IMG/VR virus record: IMGVR_UViG_3300032805_000003
Location: 1 to 64,000 of that record
DNA length: 64,000 nucleotides
Origin: a virus
Reading direction: 5' to 3' (one strand)
Shown here: piece by piece, positions 1-7,354 of the stretch
How positions within the stretch are numbered: position 1 is the first letter of the stretch
Layout: the number at the start of each line of letters is the position of its first letter
The notes under the pieces: generated by a model
Seen by the model: only the letters and a program-made list of their open reading frames with translations
Database searches by the model: none
What the model was told of the DNA's origin: nothing
Made by a program: the position numbers and the translations under genes

Positions 1-357
1 TTCTATGCCGCCGGTCACGCCGGTGAGGTGTTCCCGGTCGCGTTGTCCGGCGGGCTGACGGCGGCGGTGTCGATGGCCGGCGGCCAGTGGCTGTCAGATT
101 CAGACACCGGGCCGCTGGCAGCAGTCGCGATGGGAGCCGCCACACTGGCCGGCAGCGTGCTGCCAGCGATCCCGTACGCGTTCACCCGCACCCCGGCCGC
201 CCCGGTGCTGTCTGTGGCGCTCTGCGGGCTGGTGGCCTATGTGGTGGCCCGCCTGCGGCCGCATCGCCAGCATCCGCACCTCGAAACCTTCGGCATCCTG
301 ACCGTGATCCTGGCGGTTTCGGTTGCCTGTCTGCTGATCCTGCCCGGAGGGTCTTGA
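1..357 (+). CDS. small membrane protein of the lysis region (5'-partial)
   Basis: The frame is open from the left edge, so the start may lie outside the window; a GTG at 28 is the first in-frame candidate but has no clear ribosome binding site. The visible product is hydrophobic, with two to three potential membrane segments (roughly residues 5-20, 58-75 and 86-106 counted from the GTG) and a basic, His-rich loop between the last two. It is followed directly by the next gene (stop and ATG abut), which suggests translational coupling in the late lysis operon. A holin-type role is possible from position and topology but no family was recognised. Confidence 0.6.
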   Translation, partial: FYAAGHAGEVFPVALSGGLTAAVSMAGGQWLSDSDTGPLAAVAMGAATLAGSVLPAIPYAFTRTPAAPVLSVALCGLVAYVVARLRPHRQHPHLETFGILTVILAVSVACLLILPGGS

Positions 358-660
358 ATGGGTCACTGGCTGCTGCATCTGTGGTACATGCTGTCGGGCG
401 CGGACAACGAAGCCGGCCCGACGTACGGCACCTGGTCAGGGATCGCCGGCGCGACCGCGTGTTTCGCCTGGTTCCCGGCCGGGATGCTGTTGTACCGGCA
501 CCACAACTGTCACGAACCCTGGTGCCCGAGGATCGGCCGGCACACAGTCGGCGGGACACCGTTCCGGGCGTGCCGCCGACATCATCCCGAGCTCGCCAGC
601 CAGCCCAAGCCGAAACGCGGGCACATGACTGAAGCGTGGGACCGGGCGCGGGCCCGGTGA
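358..660 (+). CDS. small membrane protein, Cys/His-containing, lysis region
   Basis: A 100-residue product. ATG directly follows the upstream stop and a GGAGG lies about 8 bases before it. One membrane segment is visible near residues 26-45, followed by a Cys/His-rich soluble tail (NCHEPWCPRIGRH, then CRRHHPE) that could bind metal. Proteins of this pattern occur beside actinophage lysis genes, but I do not know a function. Its stop overlaps the GTG start of the potassium-channel gene, so the two are probably co-translated. Confidence 0.7.
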   Translation: MGHWLLHLWYMLSGADNEAGPTYGTWSGIAGATACFAWFPAGMLLYRHHNCHEPWCPRIGRHTVGGTPFRACRRHHPELASQPKPKRGHMTEAWDRARAR

Positions 661-1013
661 AACCAGCCTGGATCGCCGCCGCCGCCGGAACAGTTCTGGC
701 CGCTGGCGCTGTCGCCTACTCGGCTGTCGAGCATGTTCCGGTCAGCACCAGCTTGTACTGGGCGGTCGAAACCGGGACGACAGTCGGCTATGGCGACATC
801 ACCCCCCGCACCAGCGCTGGCCGGCTGGTCGCGTTGCTGGTGATGCTGACCGCGATCCCGCTCATGGGCGCGTTGTTCGCCGCGGTCACCAGCGCGCACC
901 TGGCCCGCCATCACCATCTTGACGAACTCCGGTCGACGGTCGAGAAAGCGCACCGGATCGCCGCCGACACTTACCGGCATCACACCGGCCAGGACCATCC
1001 CGACGCACCCTGA
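657..1013 (+). CDS. two-transmembrane potassium channel-like protein
   Basis: A 118-residue protein read from the GTG at 657 that overlaps the previous stop (an earlier in-frame GTG lies at 636). It has the layout of a KcsA-type pore subunit: first membrane helix (about residues 4-24), a short pore helix, the canonical K+ selectivity filter TVGYGD (about residues 49-54), and a second membrane helix (about 63-86), then a short charged cytoplasmic helix. Family knowledge: such subunits act as tetramers and conduct K+. What is seen is the intact filter; activity is inference. It sits between small membrane proteins and the endolysin, so it may help depolarise the membrane during lysis or infection. 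Confidence 0.85.
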   Translation: MKPAWIAAAAGTVLAAGAVAYSAVEHVPVSTSLYWAVETGTTVGYGDITPRTSAGRLVALLVMLTAIPLMGALFAAVTSAHLARHHHLDELRSTVEKAHRIAADTYRHHTGQDHPDAP

Positions 1014-1036
1014 CTGTCTCCTGGAGGACTGTCACC

Positions 1037-1429
1037 ATGCCGATCATCCGCAGCAAGTTCCGTACGCATGTCCTCGCCCAGCTGGCCGAGATCCGCACCA
1101 GCCAGGCTGAGATCCTGGCCCGCCTGGACAACCTCGCTTACCAGGCAGGCGGGCTGGCGAAGGCGTCGACGGCGACGACGATCCTGAACCAGCTGGCCGG
1201 CCTGGGCGCGCTGCTCGGCGACGACCAGGAAGTGACGCAGGAAGTCGTCGTCCATCTGAACGGCCTGGACGGCAAAGTCGACTTGCTGACCAGCTCGGTG
1301 TCGCATCTGGCGGCCGCCGCCCAGATCGTCCTCAGCCAGCCCGCCGCCGGCCCGGCGGAAACACCGGCGCCTGCGACTGAGCAGGCGTCTGCGGCACCGC
1401 AGGCGCGGCGGCGCGGCGCGCCCAGGTGA
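1037..1429 (+). CDS. hypothetical helical protein, lysis region
   Basis: A 130-residue product starting at ATG 1037 with a GGAGG 11 bases upstream. It is largely helical, with repeated Leu/Ala/Gln heptad-like stretches (residues 8-40 and 60-105) and an Ala/Pro-rich basic tail. No membrane segment is clear. Its stop overlaps the GTG of the next gene (GTGA). No family recognised; late lysis-operon membership is inferred from spacing and strand. Confidence 0.6.
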   Translation: MPIIRSKFRTHVLAQLAEIRTSQAEILARLDNLAYQAGGLAKASTATTILNQLAGLGALLGDDQEVTQEVVVHLNGLDGKVDLLTSSVSHLAAAAQIVLSQPAAGPAETPAPATEQASAAPQARRRGAPR

Positions 1430-1779
1430 ACCTGTTTCCGTGGCTGTGGGCGCACTGGTGGCCGCGTCTGTGGCCCGCGCTCGCCGGCGGCGGCGCCAGC
1501 CAGGTGATCACTTACTTCAAGCTGAAGGCCCGGATCGAAGCCCATCACCTGGCGCAAGACATCCGGGCGCGCCGGCTCGCCGGCGAAACCCGCGCTCACG
1601 CCGACCAGCTGGCCGCCGAACTGGCAGCCGGGCACAGAAAGCTGGCTGACGACCTGGCGGTTCTGGCCGAAACGATCCGTTCTGTCATGCGACACCGAGA
1701 GGACTCCCCGTTATGCGTGGCTGTGACTTTGCCTGGGGTGTGCGCCCGGGCCAGGAACGCGTCTTCGCGAAAGCGCTGA
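1426..1779 (+). CDS. membrane-anchored coiled-coil protein (holin/spanin-like position)
   Basis: A 117-residue product from the GTG overlapping the upstream stop. It has a Trp-rich N-terminal hydrophobic segment (residues 3-30) followed by a charged helix (about 33-90) with coiled-coil character. The last ~22 codons overlap the start of the endolysin gene in another frame, an unusually long overlap. One membrane anchor plus a coiled coil next to the endolysin fits an accessory lysis protein, but this is positional inference only. Confidence 0.55.
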   Translation: MNLFPWLWAHWWPRLWPALAGGGASQVITYFKLKARIEAHHLAQDIRARRLAGETRAHADQLAAELAAGHRKLADDLAVLAETIRSVMRHREDSPLCVAVTLPGVCARARNASSRKR

Positions 1780-2981
1780 AGGCGGCAGGGTTCGGGTTCG
1801 TCGTCCGGTACCTGTCCGCCGACCCGACCAAGAACCTGACCCGCGCCGAAGTGGCGGCGTACCAGGCGGAAGACCTGGCCATCGTCACCGTCTACGAAGA
1901 CGCCGCTGACGCGATGCTCGGCGGGGTGGCCACCGGCACTGAACAGGCGCGCCGGGCCAAAGCCCAGCTGGAGGCGCTGGGCGCACCCGAGCACGCTCCC
2001 GTTTTCTTCGCCGCCGACTTCCAGGTCACCCCCGAGCAGATGCCGGCGGTCGACGCTGCGCTGGACGCGACCGCGTTCGTGCTGTCCGAAACGCTGAACG
2101 GCATCTACGGCAGCTATGCGACGGTGTCGAAAGCCCAGCACGTCGCCTACCGGTGGCAGACGCTGGCCTGGTCAGCCGGGGTGTGGAACCCGAAAGACGT
2201 CCTCGAGCAGACCGGTGTCGCCAGCGGCGTGACCGACGGAGTCCAGTGGGATCTGGACGAGTCGAAAACACCGGACTTCGGCCAGTGGAAATGGCCGAAG
2301 TCTGCCGTCAGCCCTTCGCTGCAGCTAGGGTCGTCGGGCCCGGCGGTCACCGCTCTTCAGGCCAGGCTGAACAGCCTGGGCGCCAGGCCGAAGCTCACGG
2401 TCGACGGCTTGTTCGGACCGGAGACTGAAGCGGCGGTCAAAGCGTTCCAGAAAGCTCACCACCTGGTTGCTGACGGCATCGCCGGGCCGTTGACAACCGC
2501 TGCTCTGGACGCGCCGGCGCCGAAGAAGCCGTCGCCAGTCAAGAAGGCTGCCGCGGCGACGGCGGCCGTGGTGGTGATGAAGCCCGCAGCTATAGTCGCG
2601 GCGACGGTAGCGAAGGAGCCGGTGATGACGGCGGCGGGCGCGCAGGCGACGCTGGCGGCAGTGATCGGCTGGTGGGCGAAGAACGCCGGGTTGCATCTGA
2701 CGGTGACCCAGCAGCACGCCGCGCTGGTGATCGTCACCGCGCTCGCGGGCGCGGCCGCGGCCGCGGTCACCCGCCCGGCCCGGGTGACCGTGTTCTTCAC
2801 CGCCCTCGGCACTGCGGCGACCGCGGCCGGGGCGTTCGGGTTGCACATCTCGCCGCAATGGCTGGCGGCGGAAGCGCCGGTGGTGGCGTTGTTCGCTGGC
2901 GGGCTGTTGCGAGCGCATGTCTCGCCGGCGACGGTCGTCGCCGCGGTCAAGACAGCGACAGCGAAGGCTTCCGCCGGGTAG
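1713..2981 (+). CDS. endolysin: DUF1906 hydrolase + peptidoglycan-binding domain + C-terminal holin-like domain
   Basis: A 422-residue protein from ATG 1713 (GAGAGGA upstream). Residues 2-195 match the DUF1906 glycoside-hydrolase-like TIM-barrel family (GCDFAWG start, FVVRYLS, later TDGVQWD), expected to cut the glycan of peptidoglycan. Residues about 203-265 are a PG_binding_1 repeat (LQARLNSLG, DGLFGPETEAAVKAFQ). After a Lys/Ala/Pro linker, residues about 305-422 contain three hydrophobic segments like a small actinophage holin, which is unusual at the end of an endolysin. An in-frame ATG with a strong AAGGAG lies at 2625 (separate entry). A strong terminator follows. Confidence 0.88.
   Translation: MRGCDFAWGVRPGQERVFAKALKAAGFGFVVRYLSADPTKNLTRAEVAAYQAEDLAIVTVYEDAADAMLGGVATGTEQARRAKAQLEALGAPEHAPVFFAADFQVTPEQMPAVDAALDATAFVLSETLNGIYGSYATVSKAQHVAYRWQTLAWSAGVWNPKDVLEQTGVASGVTDGVQWDLDESKTPDFGQWKWPKSAVSPSLQLGSSGPAVTALQARLNSLGARPKLTVDGLFGPETEAAVKAFQKAHHLVADGIAGPLTTAALDAPAPKKPSPVKKAAAATAAVVVMKPAAIVAATVAKEPVMTAAGAQATLAAVIGWWAKNAGLHLTVTQQHAALVIVTALAGAAAAAVTRPARVTVFFTALGTAATAAGAFGLHISPQWLAAEAPVVALFAGGLLRAHVSPATVVAAVKTATAKASAG
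2625..2981 (+). CDS. putative nested holin, in-frame internal start of the endolysin gene
   Basis: Inside the endolysin frame an ATG at 2625 is preceded by AAGGAG at 2613-2618, a 6-base spacing that is optimal for initiation. It would give a 118-residue product with three hydrophobic segments (about residues 35-53, 58-78 and 83-99) and a basic C-terminus, which is the size and topology of actinophage holins. Whether the holin is made separately, only as the fusion, or both cannot be decided from sequence. Confidence 0.55.
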   Translation: MTAAGAQATLAAVIGWWAKNAGLHLTVTQQHAALVIVTALAGAAAAAVTRPARVTVFFTALGTAATAAGAFGLHISPQWLAAEAPVVALFAGGLLRAHVSPATVVAAVKTATAKASAG

Positions 2982-3010
2982 CCTGAACGCGCTGTCACCG
3001 GGTACAACTG

Positions 3011-3053
3011 AACCGGCCCGCCCCCTGTGATGGGGGGCGGGCCGGTTCTTTTT
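3011..3053 (+). terminator. rho-independent terminator after the lysis cassette
   Basis: A perfect 15-bp stem (3011-3025 with 3033-3047) with a 7-base loop is followed by CTTTTT. It ends the rightward late transcript 30 bases after the endolysin stop and faces the convergent leftward gene. Confidence 0.93.
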
Positions 3054-3117
3054 GCGTGCCCTCACTACCGTCCGGCGGCCGCACGTTATGACCCGCGAAA
3101 CGACAGCACTTCCACCC

Positions 3118-3501
3118 TCATGCAGATGCCCCTCTCGCGATGCGCCGACGACGCTCCCACCAGTGCTCACGACGGAAGCTAATGAAGCCGGGCGACCTGG
3201 GTGCGATCGGGCCAGTGCTTACCCACGCCCGGCCGCATTCGCACTCCCAGACGGTGCCCTTCGGGTACAGCCGCGCATCCGGAGGGTAGGCGCGGCGCAT
3301 GCCGTCCGGCAGGGGCGCCATCATGGGGGACAAGCCCACGGGTACATCTGCGCCGGGCTCGCTGTAAGTCCAGCCAGGCGCGCAGTGGTGGCGTTGCGCG
3401 GGCGTAGCCACGATCTGACCGCTCATCCCTCTACCTGCTGGGTGGCGTCGTGCGAGGTCGTCTTGGTGTATTGGTTCCTCCGGCTGTCTGGTTACGGGCA
3501 C
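3118..3501 (-). CDS. hypothetical protein with CxC motif
   Basis: Two starts are possible: GTG 3501, overlapping the upstream gene's stop by 10 bases (127 residues), or ATG 3426 (102 residues). Conserved-looking features are a WECECG motif and a Trp/Arg-rich basic tail, suggesting a small metal or nucleic-acid binding protein. It is the last gene of the leftward 3.1-6.7 kb operon. No family recognised. Confidence 0.55.
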   Translation of the reverse strand: MPVTRQPEEPIHQDDLARRHPAGRGMSGQIVATPAQRHHCAPGWTYSEPGADVPVGLSPMMAPLPDGMRRAYPPDARLYPKGTVWECECGRAWVSTGPIAPRSPGFISFRREHWWERRRRIARGASA

Positions 3502-4370
3502 GGCACTGCGGCCGGGGTGAACTGGCTGTAGGTCCAGCGGCCGAATCCGTCCGGGTAGCCGAGCCGCAGAGTCGTCCCCCGGGTGGTGATGAACGACACG
3601 CTTTCCAGCGGCTGGATCGTCAGCGGCTGCCCGTACCGGCGCCAGTGACCGTCTTTCAGCCGGGTCGACGCGTAGAACGTCACCGCCGGGCCGTCCAGGC
3701 TGGTGACCTGCCAGCGCCGGTGACTGTAGCTGCCGCAGGCGCGGGTGGCGGCCAGCACGTTCGGCTGGATGCCGGGGACCAGCTGCTGCCCGTCCCAGGT
3801 GAACGACTCGATCACCGCGGTGTACGACGCCGGCTGGCTGGCGTCAGCGACCAGGTACGCCGTCTTCAGCCCGCCCAGGCCGTGGATGTAGGTCTGGACC
3901 TGCGCCCAGGTGGCGTCGTAGCTGTTCGGGCTGGTGCCGAGAGACCAGCAGATCCCGCCGGCCGGGTCGGCGCACAGCGACGGGTCCGGGTAGCCGGTCG
4001 CGTCGTTGCCGACTGAATCCGGGCCGATCTCGGGCGCGAGCTCCAGCCGGGGCGTGCCGGATCCGTAGCCGAGGACGGTCATCGCCGGAGGCTGGGTGGT
4101 GGCGATGTCCCGCCGGGCGCCGGTGACAGTGACGGTGACGCTGCTGATGCTGGAATGGATTGCCATCAGCAGCGACGGATGGTTGGTGCCGGTGTTCCAG
4201 TTCGCTTCGGCGTATCCGGTGCCCGGGTTGATCGTCAGGCTGTAGCCGGGTGCGGTGGCCGCGTTCGTGGCCTGGACGAACGCCAGAGTGACGGACGCGA
4301 CGATGGCGAGGACGGCTGCGGCGAAGGCAGCGAGAGCGGCGAGCTTGTTGCGCGCGGGCTGGCGATGCAC
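3492..4370 (-). CDS. secreted or membrane-anchored protein of unknown function
   Basis: A 292-residue protein starting at GTG 4370 with AAAGGA 8-13 bases upstream. Residues 1-36 are a basic N-region followed by a hydrophobic helix, a signal peptide or signal anchor. The rest is rich in Ser/Thr/Gly/Tyr with few lysines and several Cys (SLCADPAGGICW), typical of an exported beta-rich domain. No known domain recognised. As an exported product in an operon near the integrase, it is a candidate surface-altering (lysogenic conversion) protein. Confidence 0.65.
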   Translation of the reverse strand: MHRQPARNKLAALAAFAAAVLAIVASVTLAFVQATNAATAPGYSLTINPGTGYAEANWNTGTNHPSLLMAIHSSISSVTVTVTGARRDIATTQPPAMTVLGYGSGTPRLELAPEIGPDSVGNDATGYPDPSLCADPAGGICWSLGTSPNSYDATWAQVQTYIHGLGGLKTAYLVADASQPASYTAVIESFTWDGQQLVPGIQPNVLAATRACGSYSHRRWQVTSLDGPAVTFYASTRLKDGHWRRYGQPLTIQPLESVSFITTRGTTLRLGYPDGFGRWTYSQFTPAAVPCP

Positions 4371-4407
4371 CTTGTTTGCTTCCTTTCAGGTAGGTCAGTA
4401 GTGCGGG

Positions 4408-4773
4408 TTAGCGGGGGCGGATGAGGTTGCGTGCTTGCGCTGCCCAGAACCAGACCGGGTCGGATCTGGCGGCAACAGGGATTTCCAGCGGGCGGGTGTC
4501 GATGATCCGGAAGCTGGCCAGGAACGGGAGACAGAACACCGGGTCGCTGACGCGGGCGCGGACCGCGGCTTCGCATTCAGGGCAACAGCGGACATGGTCC
4601 AGCTCGGCGACGTCGCCCAGGCCGAGCCAGGTCAGCGCGAACCCGAGCAGTTCCGCGGTGCCGTACAAAGCCTGGCGGGTTTCCTCGAGTTCGACGGCGA
4701 CGTCTTCCAGCAGTTCGCATGTCTGCTGGTGCTGGTCTCGTTCACGTTCGTACGCTCTCCGGATTGTGCTCAC
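4408..4773 (-). CDS. hypothetical protein with N-terminal coiled coil and Cys pair
   Basis: A 121-residue product from GTG 4773, which overlaps the stop of the lipoprotein gene (GTGA). Residues 5-38 form a charged, Glu/Gln-rich coiled coil; a CCPEC motif near residue 63 may bind zinc; the C-terminal part has Trp/Phe-rich segments. No family recognised. Confidence 0.6.
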   Translation of the reverse strand: MSTIRRAYERERDQHQQTCELLEDVAVELEETRQALYGTAELLGFALTWLGLGDVAELDHVRCCPECEAAVRARVSDPVFCLPFLASFRIIDTRPLEIPVAARSDPVWFWAAQARNLIRPR

Positions 4774-5270
4774 CGGGCGGTCCGGAGCGACAAGCCGGCG
4801 GTGCGCCGGACTTCAGCCTGAAGCCGTCGCAGAGCGGTCAGCGCTTGATCGAGCGGCCGGATCGCTGTCGCCGGCCCGTACGTCGCGGCGGCGGCGACGG
4901 CAGCGTCCAGGCCGGCCAGGAACTTGCTGTAGAAGTGACGCGGGTCGGCGCACACCGGGATCAGGGACTGGCGGGCGGTGAACACGGCGGCTATCACCCG
5001 GGACGCTTGCACGCCGGTGGTCTTGCCGGTGGTGAACGGCTGGATGGCCTGGTCGACGCCGGCGAGCGCGCGGCCGCCTGCACCCAGTTTCCAGGCGCTG
5101 GCTTGCCCGGTGCACGCTGTCGCGGCAGCGACTTTCACCGGCTGGGCCGGTGACCGGGCTGGTGAGGGAGACGACGAGAGGGACGGGCGGCTGGCCGGGG
5201 CGGGGAACGGTGACGCGCATCCGGCGACCAGCAGCGCGCTGGCCAGGACGGCGGCGAGAGCTTTCAGCAT
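4770..5270 (-). CDS. lipoprotein
   Basis: A 166-residue product from ATG 5270 with GGAGGA about 10 bases upstream. The N-terminus is a classic lipoprotein signal: MLKALAAVLASALL followed by lipobox VAGC, with Cys at residue 18, then a Ser/Pro-rich linker and a helical domain from about residue 46 with two further Cys that could form a disulfide. It should be lipid-anchored on the outer face of the membrane. Phage lipoproteins often act in superinfection exclusion; that role here is inference from position near lysogeny genes. Confidence 0.8.
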   Translation of the reverse strand: MLKALAAVLASALLVAGCASPFPAPASRPSLSSSPSPARSPAQPVKVAAATACTGQASAWKLGAGGRALAGVDQAIQPFTTGKTTGVQASRVIAAVFTARQSLIPVCADPRHFYSKFLAGLDAAVAAAATYGPATAIRPLDQALTALRRLQAEVRRTAGLSLRTAR

Positions 5271-5276
5271 GGCTGG

Positions 5277-5546
5277 TTAGTCCTCCGGTGACAAGGCGTA
5301 CTGGATCGCCGGCGCTGGTTGTGTGATCGTGCTGGCCGGCCCGGGTGCGGTAGCGATCCGGACGGTGCTGGCGGCCAGGACGCCGGCCATCCGGCCGGTG
5401 ATCGCGCACGCTGCCCCCAGCAGCCAGGGCCAGGGTCCGTGCTGGTACGCCGGGGCGGCGCACGCTAGCGCCAGCGCGGCGGTGAACGACACCCCGTATC
5501 CGGCGATCCGGCCGGTTCTGGACCTGCGCCGATGCTGCGGTGACAT
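5277..5546 (-). CDS. small two-helix membrane protein
   Basis: An 89-residue product from ATG 5546 (AAGGAG with 7-base spacing). An Arg-rich N-terminus precedes two hydrophobic segments at about residues 13-32 and 37-59, with a polar C-terminus. It lies directly upstream of the lipoprotein gene, so the two may act together at the membrane. No family recognised. Confidence 0.65.
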   Translation of the reverse strand: MSPQHRRRSRTGRIAGYGVSFTAALALACAAPAYQHGPWPWLLGAACAITGRMAGVLAASTVRIATAPGPASTITQPAPAIQYALSPED

Positions 5547-5618
5547 GTTGCGCTCCTTCAGGGTTGGGCTGGCACGGTGACGCCCGCGGCTCTAGGGCGG
5601 CACGGGCGCCACCGCAAG

Positions 5619-6047
5619 CTAGTCAGACCGGTCGAACCATTCGGCGAGTTCGCTGCCTGACGGCAGCACAGAGCGAACAGGCTTGCGCTGGCGGCGGGAC
5701 GTCAGCACGCTGGCCAGCCGCCGGCGCGCGACCGTCAGCCGGCCCGGCTGGGGCGCTGGCGGCGCTGGCGGCACCCGCCGGATCTCGACGGTGTCTTCCA
5801 TCCAGGGCGGTATCGGCCTGGTCGGGACGGTTTCACCGTCCGCGGTCATCGACACCATCTGTTCGACTCGTTCAGCGACCCGCTCGGGATGCAGCACCCG
5901 GCTGACGGCCTGGCGGCGCTGGGCTGACGGCATGCCGCGCCGGACGAGCACTACCTGCTCGCCGTCCATGCTGGCGTGGATCGCTTCGGCGGCCAGCTGG
6001 TCGGCCCACACGATCCGGATGACGACGGCGTCCTGGTCGAAGCTCAT
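5619..6047 (-). CDS. hypothetical protein
   Basis: A 142-residue product from ATG 6047, overlapping the preceding stop (ATGA). The N-terminal half reads like a small alpha/beta domain (AVVIRIVWADQLAAEAIHAS), followed by a Pro-rich and Arg-rich C-terminal part. No known family recognised. Confidence 0.6.
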   Translation of the reverse strand: MSFDQDAVVIRIVWADQLAAEAIHASMDGEQVVLVRRGMPSAQRRQAVSRVLHPERVAERVEQMVSMTADGETVPTRPIPPWMEDTVEIRRVPPAPPAPQPGRLTVARRRLASVLTSRRQRKPVRSVLPSGSELAEWFDRSD

Positions 6048-6472
6048 GAAACTGGCTCCAGAACATCTTCACGACGGTGGTCAGGGCAGATCCGGATTTC
6101 CCGGCCGCCGGGGGTCAGGCCGAGGACTTGCCAGAGACAGCCGTCGATGTCGAATGTCTTGAGGCAGGCGGCGCACCGTTCGCCGGCGAGCACCGCCGCG
6201 GACAGCCCGTCAGCGCAGATCGTCGGGTGGACTTCCAGGACGACTGTCCCCTGGTCGCCGTAGGGCACCCGGACGTCGGTGACGTGTGTCTCCGGCGCGG
6301 CTCGCAGCTGGTGCCATACCGTCTCGTAGGTCTTGACGACGGCGTGGTTGCGGGTGGTGGTCCGGTGGAACGTGATCGCGTCCCGCAGCGCGTCCAGGAT
6401 GACGGACATCGGGATCAGGTCCGGGATCCCGGCGGGTGGCTGCGGGTCGCTGGCGGCTGGTTCGGCGGTCAT
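6044..6472 (-). CDS. hypothetical protein with Cys/His positions
   Basis: A 142-residue product from ATG 6472. The C-terminal half carries CAACLKTFD and ICPDH, a spacing that could bind one zinc. Start and stop overlap both neighbours by 4 bases, so it is translated as part of the leftward operon. No family recognised. Confidence 0.6.
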   Translation of the reverse strand: MTAEPAASDPQPPAGIPDLIPMSVILDALRDAITFHRTTTRNHAVVKTYETVWHQLRAAPETHVTDVRVPYGDQGTVVLEVHPTICADGLSAAVLAGERCAACLKTFDIDGCLWQVLGLTPGGREIRICPDHRREDVLEPVS

Positions 6473-6696
6473 GCTGCGACCGTCCTCACGAACACGATCC
6501 CGCCGGAGTTACGCAACACGGCGTCGGCCAGCTCGCTGCCGGTGATCAGCCCCCGGCGGTACGCCCGGCCGTATCGTTCCAGATGGGTGAACGCCGGGCC
6601 GCATTCCGGCCGCCAGCAGAAACCGCATTCAGCCTGCCGGGCGAGCGCGTCGACTTCGCGCGGAGAACGGACGGCAGGGCGGGAAGAATCAGCCAC
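6469..6696 (-). CDS. small hypothetical protein, first gene of the 3.1-6.7 kb operon
   Basis: A 75-residue product. GTG 6696 is chosen because AGGGAGGG lies 8 bases upstream; the longer open frame upstream lacks such a site. It contains a CGFCWRPECG motif (possible zinc knuckle) and a helical C-terminus. Being first in the operon, its upstream region should hold the promoter. Confidence 0.6.
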   Translation of the reverse strand: MADSSRPAVRSPREVDALARQAECGFCWRPECGPAFTHLERYGRAYRRGLITGSELADAVLRNSGGIVFVRTVAA

Positions 6697-6914
6697 TTCG
6701 TGAACCCTCCCTAGGGGTGATTGCCTTGTGCTGCTGATGGTGCGTTGCCCTGTCAACGCCTGAACTGTCCTGGCACATCGCCCGTTGGGAGCCTGTGTCA
6801 GAGTAACGACAGGTATTAGACGCCTACCTGTAACAGTCCGGCTACGCCTTGATGTAACAACTTGGCAAAGCTTCGTGTCACGATGCTCCGCTGGATAGCG
6901 CAGAACAGTGCAGG
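6697..6914. promoter_or_regulatory. 218-bp intergenic region with operator-like motifs
   Basis: No gene seen. It must carry the promoter of the leftward 3.1-6.7 kb operon. It contains GCTGGATAGC at 6890-6899, identical to a site in the immunity region at 38818-38827, including the flanking CC before and CAGAA after. It also contains AGGTA-N9-TACCT as an inverted repeat (about 6812-6830) and a leftward TTGACA near 6755. These suggest control by the phage repressor; the exact promoter is not assigned. Confidence 0.45.
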
Positions 6915-7181
6915 TCACTGCAACCCCGCAGGCGATACGGTGACCATCGTCTCGTTTTCGAGAGGCGTGCCGTCTGGCTTGAGCCCCAGCGACGCCAGCA
7001 AGTCGATCTTCCGGACCTTCTTCTCCCGGCCGACCGGCAGTGTCCGGAACGGGAGTTCGTTGTCGCGGTCCATCACGTACGCCCGGCTTCTGCCGATACC
7101 CCAGGCGCGCGCTGCGGTAACCAGGGACATGACTGCTGGCAGTTTCAGGATCTCGTCTACGGTCATCGCCTCGACAGCCAT
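6915..7181 (-). CDS. excisionase / helix-turn-helix DNA-binding protein
   Basis: An 88-residue product from ATG 7181, with GGAGG 8 bases upstream; the much longer open frame upstream is not supported by a ribosome binding site. The segment SLVTAARAWGIGRSRAY is a typical helix-turn-helix of excisionase/MerR-like proteins, followed by a basic wing (GREKKVRKIDLLASLGL). It lies divergently beside the tyrosine integrase, the usual position of a recombination directionality factor. Confidence 0.72.
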   Translation of the reverse strand: MAVEAMTVDEILKLPAVMSLVTAARAWGIGRSRAYVMDRDNELPFRTLPVGREKKVRKIDLLASLGLKPDGTPLENETMVTVSPAGLQ

Positions 7182-7354
7182 AGCCGTCAACCTCCGAACT
7201 GGCGCGAGATCGTCCGTCTGGTTCCGTCCGACCCCAGTCCTACGCTGTTCTGCGTTATTCTGCGGTAAGCTGTCGTCGATGTCAAACAGGGCCAGCACGC
7301 CCGGCGCGCCGGGGTTACCATCGGCGGCAAGCCGGACCATGACGGGAGCGCACC

